64,000 nt of DNA. Source: Oligoflexia bacterium (GTDB lineage: Bacteria > Bdellovibrionota > Bdellovibrionia > Bdellovibrionales > Bdellovibrionaceae). This document shows, in pieces, positions 40,994 through 48,503 of the stretch (position 1 is its first letter; each line of letters opens with the position of its first letter). Under the pieces are notes generated by a model. It did not search any database, was not told where the DNA came from, and saw only the letters and a list, made by a program, of their open reading frames with translations. The stretch lies in NCBI GenBank assembly GCA_016861345.1, contig BOLD01000002.1:62001-126000 (forward strand). Direction: 5' to 3'. A program made the translations under genes and the position numbers.

Positions 40994-41968
40994 TTATTGA
41001 ATTATAACACTCGGTTGAGAGGTCTCAGCTTTCGAGTATTTTTTTGAAGGAAACTGACCCGCTAGAAATTCGGATACGGCGGCAATTGATCCTCGTGGCA
41101 CTCGAATCTGATGCTTTTCAACTTGTCGAGGAATATAACCTAAAACCAACTCAGCGTTAAGGTCTTTAAGTGATTTTCGCGTGATACCAAGATGATCAGC
41201 AAGGTCATTCAACTCGAGCCCCCCTGGGGCTGTCGCAAAGTCGTATTCCACAGGATCGTACTGGGTGAGATTTCGAAATCCATAGAGACCAGGAGCCTTG
41301 GCAATCAACATTGCTGCCAATATTTTAGGAACGTAGTCCATGGTTTCTTGAGGCAGAGCTCCGTGTCTTGAGAGAGCCCAAAAATCAGTTGTTTTGTATT
41401 TTTGAATTTGTCTTCTCAATCCTGCCTCACCCATGTTGTAGCTTGCTGCGACCAGGTACCATGAGCCGAACTCTCGATAAAGATCTCGAATATATCGAGT
41501 AGCGGCTATTGTGGATTTCTTGAAATCTCGCCGTTCATCTAACCACCATCCAACTTTCAGATTGTAACGTTCTGCTGTGGGTTGGATAAATTGCCATGGA
41601 CCAACAGCGCTTGCTGAGCTTTTTGCATTGGCTTCAAAACCACTTTCAATCATCACCATGTACGCAAGATCTTGGGGTAGACCGACGGCCTTTAATTCGG
41701 CCTGAATGGCAGGCATATACTTTGTGGATTTTTCAAGCCATTCGGTGAACCAGTTTTTTCCTTTCGTTTGGTAATAACTAATCCAATAGCTGACTTTGCG
41801 GTTGTAGGTTAAAGGCAGATCAAAAATGAGAGAGGCTTTTTGAGATTGGGGGCTTCTTTGCATTCGCTCTTGGAGACGGTCCTTCAAGCTAATTGTGTTT
41901 GTGTTAGGAGTTGCTCCCAAACTGAATGAGTTCAAAACAATAAAAACACTAAAAATTAAACTTCTCAT
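40994..41968 (-). CDS. Lytic transglycosylase (MltD-like)
   Basis: A 324-residue exported protein (signal peptide ending SLGATPNTN). The Slt domain has the catalytic glutamate in MVMIESGFEANAKSSASAVG and the usual PWQFIQPTAERYNLKVGWWLDERRD and AASYNMGEAGLRR blocks. The last 70 residues (LADHLGITRKSLKDLNAELV ... HQIRVPRG) look like a LysM-type sugar-binding unit. It cleaves peptidoglycan glycan strands with 1,6-anhydro ends. The divergent position beside flagellar rod genes would fit local wall opening, but that is inference. Confidence 0.88.
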   Translation of the reverse strand: MRSLIFSVFIVLNSFSLGATPNTNTISLKDRLQERMQRSPQSQKASLIFDLPLTYNRKVSYWISYYQTKGKNWFTEWLEKSTKYMPAIQAELKAVGLPQDLAYMVMIESGFEANAKSSASAVGPWQFIQPTAERYNLKVGWWLDERRDFKKSTIAATRYIRDLYREFGSWYLVAASYNMGEAGLRRQIQKYKTTDFWALSRHGALPQETMDYVPKILAAMLIAKAPGLYGFRNLTQYDPVEYDFATAPGGLELNDLADHLGITRKSLKDLNAELVLGYIPRQVEKHQIRVPRGSIAAVSEFLAGQFPSKKYSKAETSQPSVIIQ

Positions 41969-41999
41969 CGGTTTTTAGTATTTCATCTGGTCGTGTGAA

Positions 42000-42032
42000 G
42001 AGATACGAGACAAACGTCTGGTTTCTTATCTC
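42000..42032. repeat. Nested inverted repeat between the transglycosylase and flgF genes
   Basis: GAGATA ... TATCTC encloses AGAC-AAAC-GTCT within the 210-base divergent intergenic region. Candidate operator or leader hairpin; no factor known. Confidence 0.4.
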
Positions 42033-42178
42033 AAAATTTTGACTGAGATGACGGGATCTTGACGTATGAATCTTGGCCTATCGGCACCAAATTGAAAATA
42101 CTGAGTCGAGAAATTTAAATCTAGACCTCTATCCAATGGGCATGTGGCTTGCTTTTCAATTGTTGAAGGGGAGGGTCT

Positions 42179-42997
42179 ATGGGAACAAAAGGTATCTATA
42201 CAGCGTTAAGTGGTGCAATGGCGCAGGCCCAAAGACTAGATACAATTGCGAACAATATTGCAAACGTGAATACCCCTGCCTTTAAAAGAGATCAGCAAGT
42301 GTTTCAAGAATATCTGACCGCAAATGAAAAACCGCCATCAGTTATTCAAGTTCCCAGAGTACCTGCCTCGGTTGAGAGTTTTTATGACATGCAAGGCGGA
42401 GATAAAAGTTATGTGGACGCAGCGGGAACTTACACCGACTTTTCTCAGGGTGGTTTAAAAAGTACAGGAAATGCGTTGGATGTGGCCATTGACGGAAAAG
42501 GTTTTTTTGAAATTGCGACTCCAAATGGAGTGCGATTTACTCGCCATGGATCCTTTAGCATCGATGGTAATGGCCAACTCGTGACGCGAGATGGGCACCC
42601 TGTGCTTGGAGCTGGAGAGCCTGGTGCTGATCCTGCTTCACGCGTGATTCGTTCGCAGGGCGGTCAGATTGCAATTTCAGATGCGGGTGAAATTTTTGAG
42701 AACGGAAATTTGATTGGAAAGTTATCTTTAGTAAATATTCCTGATGCTGACCAGCTTCAGAAGGTTGGTAATTCTCTCTACCAATTTAAACCAAATGCTG
42801 CGCCAGAAATGACTAATGTGGAGCGACCAAATTTGAAGCAAGGTTTTGTAGAGGCCAGTAATGTGAATGTCGTCCAAGAAATGACTGACATGATCACGGC
42901 GACAAGAACTTTTGAAAGCACGCAGAAGGCCATTTCCGCATATGATTCAATGTCAGATAAATTAATCAATGTTGTTGGAAGAACGACTGCAGGATAA
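42179..42997 (+). CDS. flgF: Flagellar basal-body rod protein FlgF
   Basis: A 272-residue rod protein with the start IYTALSGAMAQAQRLDTIANNIANVNTPAFKR (the flagellar N-terminal domain with A-N-N-x-A-N-x-N-T) and the matching C-terminal helix KQGFVEASNVNVVQEMTDMI. The middle carries the FlgG/FlgF-type region ALDVAIDGKGFFEI. FlgF forms the proximal rod joint below FlgG. GGAGGG precedes the ATG. It opens the flagellar cluster, and the next gene is 10 bases downstream. FlgF and FlgG are alike; the order and slightly shorter FlgG-type hook features favour FlgF here. Confidence 0.9.
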   Translation: MGTKGIYTALSGAMAQAQRLDTIANNIANVNTPAFKRDQQVFQEYLTANEKPPSVIQVPRVPASVESFYDMQGGDKSYVDAAGTYTDFSQGGLKSTGNALDVAIDGKGFFEIATPNGVRFTRHGSFSIDGNGQLVTRDGHPVLGAGEPGADPASRVIRSQGGQIAISDAGEIFENGNLIGKLSLVNIPDADQLQKVGNSLYQFKPNAAPEMTNVERPNLKQGFVEASNVNVVQEMTDMITATRTFESTQKAISAYDSMSDKLINVVGRTTAG

Positions 42998-43007
42998 GGG
43001 GTAATGA

Positions 43008-43793
43008 GTGATTAAAGCGTTAAATACGGCCGCAACGGGAATGCAAGCCCAACAGACGAACATGGATGTGATATCGAATAATCTTGCCAACTCTTCGACC
43101 GTCGGATTTAAAAAATCAAGGGCAGAATTTGAAGATCTTCTTTATCAAACTCAGAAAGAGCCAGGGCAAGCCACAGGTATGAATTCCGTATCTCCAACAG
43201 GGGTTCAGGTCGGTCTGGGGGTACGCACTGCCGCGATTCAGAAAAATTTTGATTTAGGAAATGCAATCGTGACCAAGAACCCACTGGATTTGCAAATCGA
43301 GGGTGCTGGATTTTTTCAATTACTCACGCCAGACGGACAAGCTGTCTATACTCGTGACGGGCAATTTAAGAGAGATCCGGCGGGGACTATCGTTGATAAA
43401 AATGGAAACGCACTTCAGCCACAGATTACAATTCCTTCTGATGCGTCAGGTATTGAAATCACAGCCACTGGTGAAGTGAGAATATTGCAGGGATTATCGG
43501 ATCCCCCGCGAACTGTCGGTCAAATTGATGTTGTAAACTTTGTCAATCCTGCGGGATTAAAAGCAATTGGTAAAAATCTATTTGTTCAGACTGGAGCAAG
43601 TGGGCAGCCCGTCAGCGCGCGCCCTGGGTTGCAAGGGACTGGTTTTCTGGCTCAGGGACAGGTTGAATCAAGTAATGTGAACATCGTTGATGAGATGGTG
43701 AACATGATTACAGCCCAGCGGACATATGAAACAAACAGCAAGGCGGTTCAAGCTGCGGACCAAATGCTTCAAACAGTAAATAGCTTGAGGTAG
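43008..43793 (+). CDS. flgG: Flagellar distal rod protein FlgG
   Basis: GTG start with GGGG upstream. The 261-residue product shows the classic FlgG ends: IKALNTAATGMQAQQTNMDV with SNNLANSSTVGFKKSRAEFEDLLYQT, and QGQVESSNVNIVDEMVNMI with QRTYETNSKAVQAADQML. FlgG polymerises into the distal rod through which the P and L rings are threaded. The stop TAG shares a G with the possible start of flgA. Confidence 0.96.
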   Translation: MIKALNTAATGMQAQQTNMDVISNNLANSSTVGFKKSRAEFEDLLYQTQKEPGQATGMNSVSPTGVQVGLGVRTAAIQKNFDLGNAIVTKNPLDLQIEGAGFFQLLTPDGQAVYTRDGQFKRDPAGTIVDKNGNALQPQITIPSDASGIEITATGEVRILQGLSDPPRTVGQIDVVNFVNPAGLKAIGKNLFVQTGASGQPVSARPGLQGTGFLAQGQVESSNVNIVDEMVNMITAQRTYETNSKAVQAADQMLQTVNSLR

Positions 43794-43795
43794 TG

Positions 43796-44764
43796 ATGAA
43801 ATTTTGGCTTTTTGTTACGTTTACATTATTCACTGAGCTGTTGGTGGCAAATGTGCAAACACTCGCACAGCGCCCAGAGATCAGCGTCATTAATCAAGCC
43901 GAAGTGGCTTCGCAGATGCCTCTGCGATTAAAAGATATTGCAACAGTCACTTTTGTTGAACATCAAGCAAAAATGGCAGCCTTTGATTTAGAAATTCTTC
44001 CTGCGATGAGGGCGGATCAGGAGATCACATATAAGAACTCAGAATTAATTCGGATATTAAAAACAAAAATTAACGAAAGCTCCGATCTGGCTCAAATTAA
44101 CTGGACCTTCTTTGTTCCAGAAACATTGAATATAAAAGCTGTAAAAAATTACATTTCATCCTTCGCTATTCAGAATGATTTGCTGGCGCGGTTAAAGTCA
44201 AAATGTGAAGAATGCACTTTTCAAATTAAGGATCTTAAGCTGCCCGTGATAACAGAGAAAGTTGAAATGCAAAAGTGGCAGTTGGATTTGGAGCCACTTA
44301 AGTTAGGGGGCTCTTTTGTTCTACCTTTGACAGCCCATTTTGGTGGGAAAAAAGAAACCTTCTGGGTTTCTGGTGTTATCAAAGTTATGAAAAAATCTGC
44401 AGTGGCAACAAGACAACTCAGTCCTGGTGTTCGAGTTCAAGATTCGGACATTCAAATGAGTCTTGTCGACATCACATTTTCAAACGATGCATTGGCTTCG
44501 GTTGATGAAATCAGAGGGCAGCAGCTCGCAAGAGCAATATCGGTACATCAACCTATTTACAAATCGGATATCAAGCGTGAGCTTGCTATACAGCGTGGAC
44601 AGGTGATTAAGGCCATCATTGGAAACGAAGTTTTTGAAGTCACCAGTCAGGCTACGGCGGAAGAGGGCGGTTTTGTCGGTGATTTGATTAAAATTAAAAA
44701 TACTGAGACTCAAAAAATATTATCAGGTCAAATTATTGAGCGCGGTGTGGTGAGGATTCAATGA
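43796..44764 (+). CDS. flgA: Flagellar P-ring assembly chaperone FlgA
   Basis: ATG at 43796 preferred over the track's GTG at 43793. The 322-residue periplasmic protein has a signal peptide (LFVTFTLFTELLVANVQ). The C-terminal SAF-like region VATRQLSPGVRVQDSDIQMSLVDI and QLARAISVHQPIYKSDI with RGQVIKAIIG is the FlgA core, ending IKIKNTETQKILSGQIIERGVVRI. FlgA helps FlgI form the P ring around the rod. It is longer at the N-terminus than the E. coli protein (about 219 residues). It overlaps flgH by four bases. Confidence 0.9.
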   Translation: MKFWLFVTFTLFTELLVANVQTLAQRPEISVINQAEVASQMPLRLKDIATVTFVEHQAKMAAFDLEILPAMRADQEITYKNSELIRILKTKINESSDLAQINWTFFVPETLNIKAVKNYISSFAIQNDLLARLKSKCEECTFQIKDLKLPVITEKVEMQKWQLDLEPLKLGGSFVLPLTAHFGGKKETFWVSGVIKVMKKSAVATRQLSPGVRVQDSDIQMSLVDITFSNDALASVDEIRGQQLARAISVHQPIYKSDIKRELAIQRGQVIKAIIGNEVFEVTSQATAEEGGFVGDLIKIKNTETQKILSGQIIERGVVRIQ

Positions 44765-45543
44765 TGAAAAAAGTTATTATTTTAATGGGTTTTGCATTAT
44801 CTGGCTGCGCAACGATGAAGGGTTGGGTTGGACTCGACGATGAAAAACCAAAAGCAAAGGTTGCTGACCAGCCAAAAGCTGAAGTGATGATTGATGGCGA
44901 AAAAGTCGTGCGATTTTCCGAAAATCAAAATATGCCAAATGTCACCAACCGACAGTACCGTCGAATGAATCGGCAACGTATGGAAGAAGAAGCTGAACTT
45001 CATGCGGGAGCAGGCTCAATGTGGGTGATGGAAGGACAGGGAGCCTATCTTTTCACCCAGAACAAAACCAGAAGAGAAGGTGATATTCTCAATGTTAAAG
45101 TTGAAGGCCCAGCCCAAAAGCAAATTGAAACAAAAGTGAGTGTGATCAAAAAGCTTCTCAAGCAATTAGAAGATGAAGAAAAGCGTGCACGCGAGTTTGA
45201 GCAGATGAAAAATGATCCAAAACTTGCTGAAGGACAACAGCCTGCACCTGGACCAGATGGAAAAACTCCGGCTCCTGTTGCGCAAAGAGCTCCTGCAGAG
45301 GCTGCAAAAGAAGAAAAGGATGAACCAATTCAGATCGATACTGTGTCTACAAGGATAGTGGAGCGTCAGCCAGATGGAAATTATCGTATCAAAGGGCAAC
45401 AACCATTTATGATTGGAAAACGTGAGTATAAAGTTTTGGTTACAGGAATGATTCGCCCTGAGGACTTTAATGATGAAGGTGTTAGTTCCAACAAAATCTT
45501 GGATCCTCAGTATGATGTTGTGAGCCTAAGGAGAAAAGAATAA
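44761..45543 (+). CDS. flgH: Flagellar L-ring lipoprotein FlgH
   Basis: ATG after GAGG. The 260-residue product has a lipoprotein signal (LMGFALSGC). The FlgH features are GSMWVMEGQGAYLFTQNKTRREGDILNVKV and, at the end, NYRIKGQQPFMIGKREYKVLVTGMIRPEDF with LDPQYDVV. An acidic/Pro-Ala-rich insert in the middle (residues 130-190, QQPAPGPDGKTPAPVAQRAP) is not in typical FlgH. It forms the outer-membrane L ring. Adjacent to flgI. Confidence 0.93.
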   Translation: MMKKVIILMGFALSGCATMKGWVGLDDEKPKAKVADQPKAEVMIDGEKVVRFSENQNMPNVTNRQYRRMNRQRMEEEAELHAGAGSMWVMEGQGAYLFTQNKTRREGDILNVKVEGPAQKQIETKVSVIKKLLKQLEDEEKRAREFEQMKNDPKLAEGQQPAPGPDGKTPAPVAQRAPAEAAKEEKDEPIQIDTVSTRIVERQPDGNYRIKGQQPFMIGKREYKVLVTGMIRPEDFNDEGVSSNKILDPQYDVVSLRRKE

Positions 45544-46547
45544 TGAAAGCACTTTTGATAACCACAATCAGTCTTTTCACAACGGTCTGTTTTGGCGCTC
45601 GCCTAAAAGATATTTCAAGCATTCGTGGTGTACGAGAAAATCAGCTTATTGGATATGGAATTGTTGTTGGTCTTAAGGGCACAGGGGATGGTAAGGCAGA
45701 ATTCACAAGCAAATCCATTGCCCGGATGCTCGATAAACTTGGTGTCAAGCTTGATAGCCAACAAATTGATAGTAAAAATGCGGCTGCAGTTATTGTGACG
45801 GCAAATCTACCGGCATTTGGAAAAGCGGGTAACCCATTGGACATCACGGTCAGCGCACTGGGCGAGGCCTCAAGTTTAGAAGGCGGAACTCTTTTGCAAA
45901 CTCCTCTTCGCGCGGCTAACGAGCAGGTCTATGCTGTTGCTCAGGGTTCTGTGTTGCTTGGAGGATCTGGGAAGGATTCTTTCACGACTGTAGGAAGAAT
46001 ACCCAATGGCGCTATTATTGAAAAAGATGTCTCGAGTGATTTTTCCTCAAGAAAAATGTTCCGGTTAACCTTGCACAATCCAGATTTTATCACTGCAGCT
46101 CGAACGGTTTTGACCATCAATAAAGAACTGGGTGGCCAGTATGCCAGCGCAAAGGATGCGGGCACAATTGATATCGTGACTCCATATTCCTACGAGAATA
46201 GAGGTGTTGAATTGCTGGCAACGATCGAGGCTATTGATATTAATCCTGACTCAAAAGCAAAGGTTGTTGTGAATGAAAAAACAGGAACTGTGATTATTGG
46301 TGACAAGGTGAAGATTTCAAAAGTGGCTATCGCTCACGGAAATCTTGCAGTGAAAGTCACCAGTAAATCAGGTGCCGCATCAAAGTCAGGTGAAGAAGAA
46401 AAAGTTGCAGTCATTGATTCAGGAGTCTCCGTTGGGGATCTAGTCCAGGCTTTGAACAAGCTGGGCGTCTCTCCAAAAGACCTGATAACACTACTTCAGT
46501 CCATAAAGGCAGCTGGAGCTTTGCACGGGGAACTCGAAATATTATGA
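45543..46547 (+). CDS. flgI: Flagellar P-ring protein FlgI
   Basis: ATG overlaps the flgH stop by one base. The 334-residue periplasmic protein (signal ending CFGAR) reads LKDISSIRGVRENQLIGYGIVVGLKGTGDG, then ITVSALGEASSLEGGTLLQTPL and, at the end, VSVGDLVQALNKLGVSPKDLITLLQSIKAAGALHGELEIL, all typical of FlgI. It forms the ring in the peptidoglycan layer. A 280-base structured spacer follows it. Confidence 0.96.
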   Translation: MKALLITTISLFTTVCFGARLKDISSIRGVRENQLIGYGIVVGLKGTGDGKAEFTSKSIARMLDKLGVKLDSQQIDSKNAAAVIVTANLPAFGKAGNPLDITVSALGEASSLEGGTLLQTPLRAANEQVYAVAQGSVLLGGSGKDSFTTVGRIPNGAIIEKDVSSDFSSRKMFRLTLHNPDFITAARTVLTINKELGGQYASAKDAGTIDIVTPYSYENRGVELLATIEAIDINPDSKAKVVVNEKTGTVIIGDKVKISKVAIAHGNLAVKVTSKSGAASKSGEEEKVAVIDSGVSVGDLVQALNKLGVSPKDLITLLQSIKAAGALHGELEIL

Positions 46548-46827
46548 AAAATGACTATTGTTTTGACACATTATTTAATAAAATAAAATTAACACCAGTG
46601 ACAAGGATGTTGTTGGTGTTCGGGGAGGGTGAGTTAGGAATCAAGAACCAAGGACGGTTTTGGAACTCATTCAGTTTCTCGCAGGAAACAGGAGCAATAG
46701 GTCAGCAGAAGCCAAGGATTGGCGATGAAAGGCCGAAGCTTGAAAGAGAGTTAAGTGCATGGATGCACGTTGACTCTAACTCAACTCCCCACTTTTTCTC
46801 CTCTCACAATTTAGGGATAAGCTAGCT
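46548..46827 (+). other. Structured spacer between flgI and flgJ (possible promoter and RNA element)
   Basis: The only sizeable gap inside the flagellar gene string. It begins with TTGACA (46563) and an AT-rich stretch with TAAAAT (46584, 15-base spacer, short). A hairpin follows: AACACCA ... TGGTGTT (46591-46620) with inner ACA/TGT pairs. Further on is GTTTC-TCGCAG-GAAAC (46674-46689), and then a long hairpin at 46747-46777 (AGAGTTAA+GTGCAT / ATGCAC+G+TTGACTCT). The arms are paired base by base in the sequence. This suggests a transcribed, folded RNA: a small RNA or a 5' leader of flgJ. The track's 93-residue frame here has no recognisable protein and runs through the hairpins. Confidence 0.5.
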
Positions 46828-47535
46828 ATGGCTGTTGATCCCTCGAATTTAAAAGCTCCTTCGCAGTACACTTCGCTTCGCAAGGTCACAACAGCTGCTG
46901 ATCAAGATAAGCGACTTCGCGAAGTTGCCGATCTTTATGAAAAGCAATTCATGCGCGAAATGATGAAGGCCATGCGGGGAACAGTTCAAGAAAGTGGACT
47001 CGTCAAAGTTGGCCAGGCTGAAAAAATATTTCGTGAAGAACTTGATGGCGAGCATGTGAACAACTGGAGCAAGCAAGGCGGGCTTGGTCTTTCTAAAGTT
47101 ATCTACGATCAGTTGATTGAAAAATATGGTGCTCGATTGGGGATTAAATCTCCAGAGTTAAAACCTCAGGGGCCAATTCCACTTGATGAGAAATCCCAAT
47201 TCACCGGAAGTGTGAAAACAATTCATTCTGGACCAAAAGTGAGCTATCAATTTTCAAGAGAAGAAAGTGTTGGTCCAGAGTCACTTCAGCGACCACAACT
47301 GATGGCAGTGAAAGCGCCCTGGGATGGAAGTATTTTGCAGTCCCAAAGAATTAATGCTGATGAGTACGTATTGGATATGCTCCACGATAATGGGCTGAAA
47401 AGTCAGTTCGTTTTCCGCGGTCAACCCCAGCCTGGACTGGCTCAGCGAAAAGTCCAGGGGGGCGAAACGATTGGGTTATTAAGTCCTGAGGCCAAACAAT
47501 TTTTTTGGAATATCGAACCCACTGTCTCAGAATGA
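46828..47535 (+). CDS. flgJ: FlgJ-type rod-binding protein with M23-like C-terminus
   Basis: ATG after AGGG. The 235-residue product has the FlgJ rod-binding domain at the N-terminus: LYEKQFMREMMKAMRGT, then EKIFREELDGEHVNNWSKQGGLGLSKVIYDQL. The last 75 residues read like the core of an M23/LytM domain (APWDGSILQSQRINADEYVL, GLKSQFVFRG, VQGGETIGLLSPEA) without its zinc His residues. In gammaproteobacteria, FlgJ carries a muramidase domain there instead. The N-terminal part supports rod assembly; the C-terminal part may only bind the cell wall. The lytic transglycosylase at 40994 could supply the missing activity. Confidence 0.82.
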   Translation: MAVDPSNLKAPSQYTSLRKVTTAADQDKRLREVADLYEKQFMREMMKAMRGTVQESGLVKVGQAEKIFREELDGEHVNNWSKQGGLGLSKVIYDQLIEKYGARLGIKSPELKPQGPIPLDEKSQFTGSVKTIHSGPKVSYQFSREESVGPESLQRPQLMAVKAPWDGSILQSQRINADEYVLDMLHDNGLKSQFVFRGQPQPGLAQRKVQGGETIGLLSPEAKQFFWNIEPTVSE

Positions 47536-47592
47536 TTTGGTCAAATGGTCTCATTGTGATACACTAATAAGAAAGAAACATGGAGGAATCCC

Positions 47593-47943
47593 ATGAAGAT
47601 TACACATAATAAAGTTGGTCGAAACCTGAATATGACGGATACAGCAGGTAAGGCTGACAAAGCTTCTAAGGCTGGAAAAGTTGATGATGCTTCTGGGGCG
47701 AAAGCTTCTGCTCTTGCTTCGCTGGGTGAGACGGATTCTTCTTCAAAAGTAAAACTTTCTGAACGTGCTCAGGATATGAAAAAAGCAAAAGAGATTGCAA
47801 AATCTGCTCCTGAAGTTCGAGCGGATCGAGTCGCTGAATTGCAAAAGCTTATTGACCAAGGACAATACAAAGTCAGCGGTAAAGATATTGCTGATAAAAT
47901 GGTCGATGAGGAGCTTCAGTGGGCCGGAGCCACGAGCGAGTAA
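47593..47943 (+). CDS. flgM: Anti-sigma-28 factor FlgM
   Basis: ATG after GGAGG. The 116-residue product is low-complexity in its first half (repeated KADKASKAGKVDDASGAKASAL) and has the FlgM C-terminus SAPEVRADRVAELQKLIDQGQYKVSGKDIADKMV. FlgM holds sigma-28 (FliA) inactive until the hook is complete, then is exported. The upstream gap of 57 bases has TTGGTC and TACACT elements, a possible sigma-70 promoter. Confidence 0.9.
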   Translation: MKITHNKVGRNLNMTDTAGKADKASKAGKVDDASGAKASALASLGETDSSSKVKLSERAQDMKKAKEIAKSAPEVRADRVAELQKLIDQGQYKVSGKDIADKMVDEELQWAGATSE

Positions 47944-47978
47944 TTTGACTGGTTAACAAACTTTAAACAAGGATGGAC

Positions 47979-48503
47979 ATGGATCAGTCCAACACGAATA
48001 GACAGGAAGTCTACTTTCAACTTCTCAGCGGTTTAGATGAGCTTGTGAGGTTGTATCGTACTTTGTTGGATTTAATGGTCCGAGAGAAAGATATTCTGAT
48101 TCAGGTGGATCTCGATAAAATTCAAGAATCCAATCAAGCCAAAGAACTTCTCCTTCACAAAATTCGACAGGCAGACGCAGAGAGAGAAAAACACGCTATT
48201 GAATTAACAAAAATAATTGGCGGAGATATTCGACAGCCGCGTTTGTTGGAAATTGCAAAAAAAATGAAGTCCGACGAGGCGGTGAAATTAAAATCAGTTC
48301 ACACCGCTCTTGATCTTTTATTGAGACAAATCACAGAGCAAAATAATGAGAATGAAAAGTATGCGGCTTCAGCGCTGAATATCTTTAATGGTGCCTTGGG
48401 GGATATAAAAGACTCGCTTATTGGCAAAAAGACGTATGGTAAAAAAGGCGTGATGACTGAGGGCGCAGAAAAATCAGGTAACTTTGTGAGCAAGGAAGCG
48501 TAG
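47979..48503 (+). CDS. flgN: FlgN-type flagellar export chaperone
   Basis: Start taken as the second ATG (47979), six bases after AAGG; the first (47973) is too close. The 174-residue protein is helical throughout (LLSGLDELVRLYRTLLDLMVREKDILIQVDLDKI), has the FlgN heptad pattern, and sits directly in front of flgK. FlgN escorts FlgK and FlgL to the export gate. No conserved active residues exist in this family, so length and position carry the call. Confidence 0.82.
   Translation: MDQSNTNRQEVYFQLLSGLDELVRLYRTLLDLMVREKDILIQVDLDKIQESNQAKELLLHKIRQADAEREKHAIELTKIIGGDIRQPRLLEIAKKMKSDEAVKLKSVHTALDLLLRQITEQNNENEKYAASALNIFNGALGDIKDSLIGKKTYGKKGVMTEGAEKSGNFVSKEA

Noticed and set aside
42075-42100. Sigma-54-like CGGCACCAAATTGA before flgF
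   Set aside because: The GG-to-GC distance is one base short and the -12 GC is missing.
46544-46825. 93-residue ORF between flgI and flgJ
   Set aside because: It fills the spacer exactly, but the translation has no recognisable domain, and the stretch is dominated by strong hairpins. I treat the region as non-coding with moderate doubt.
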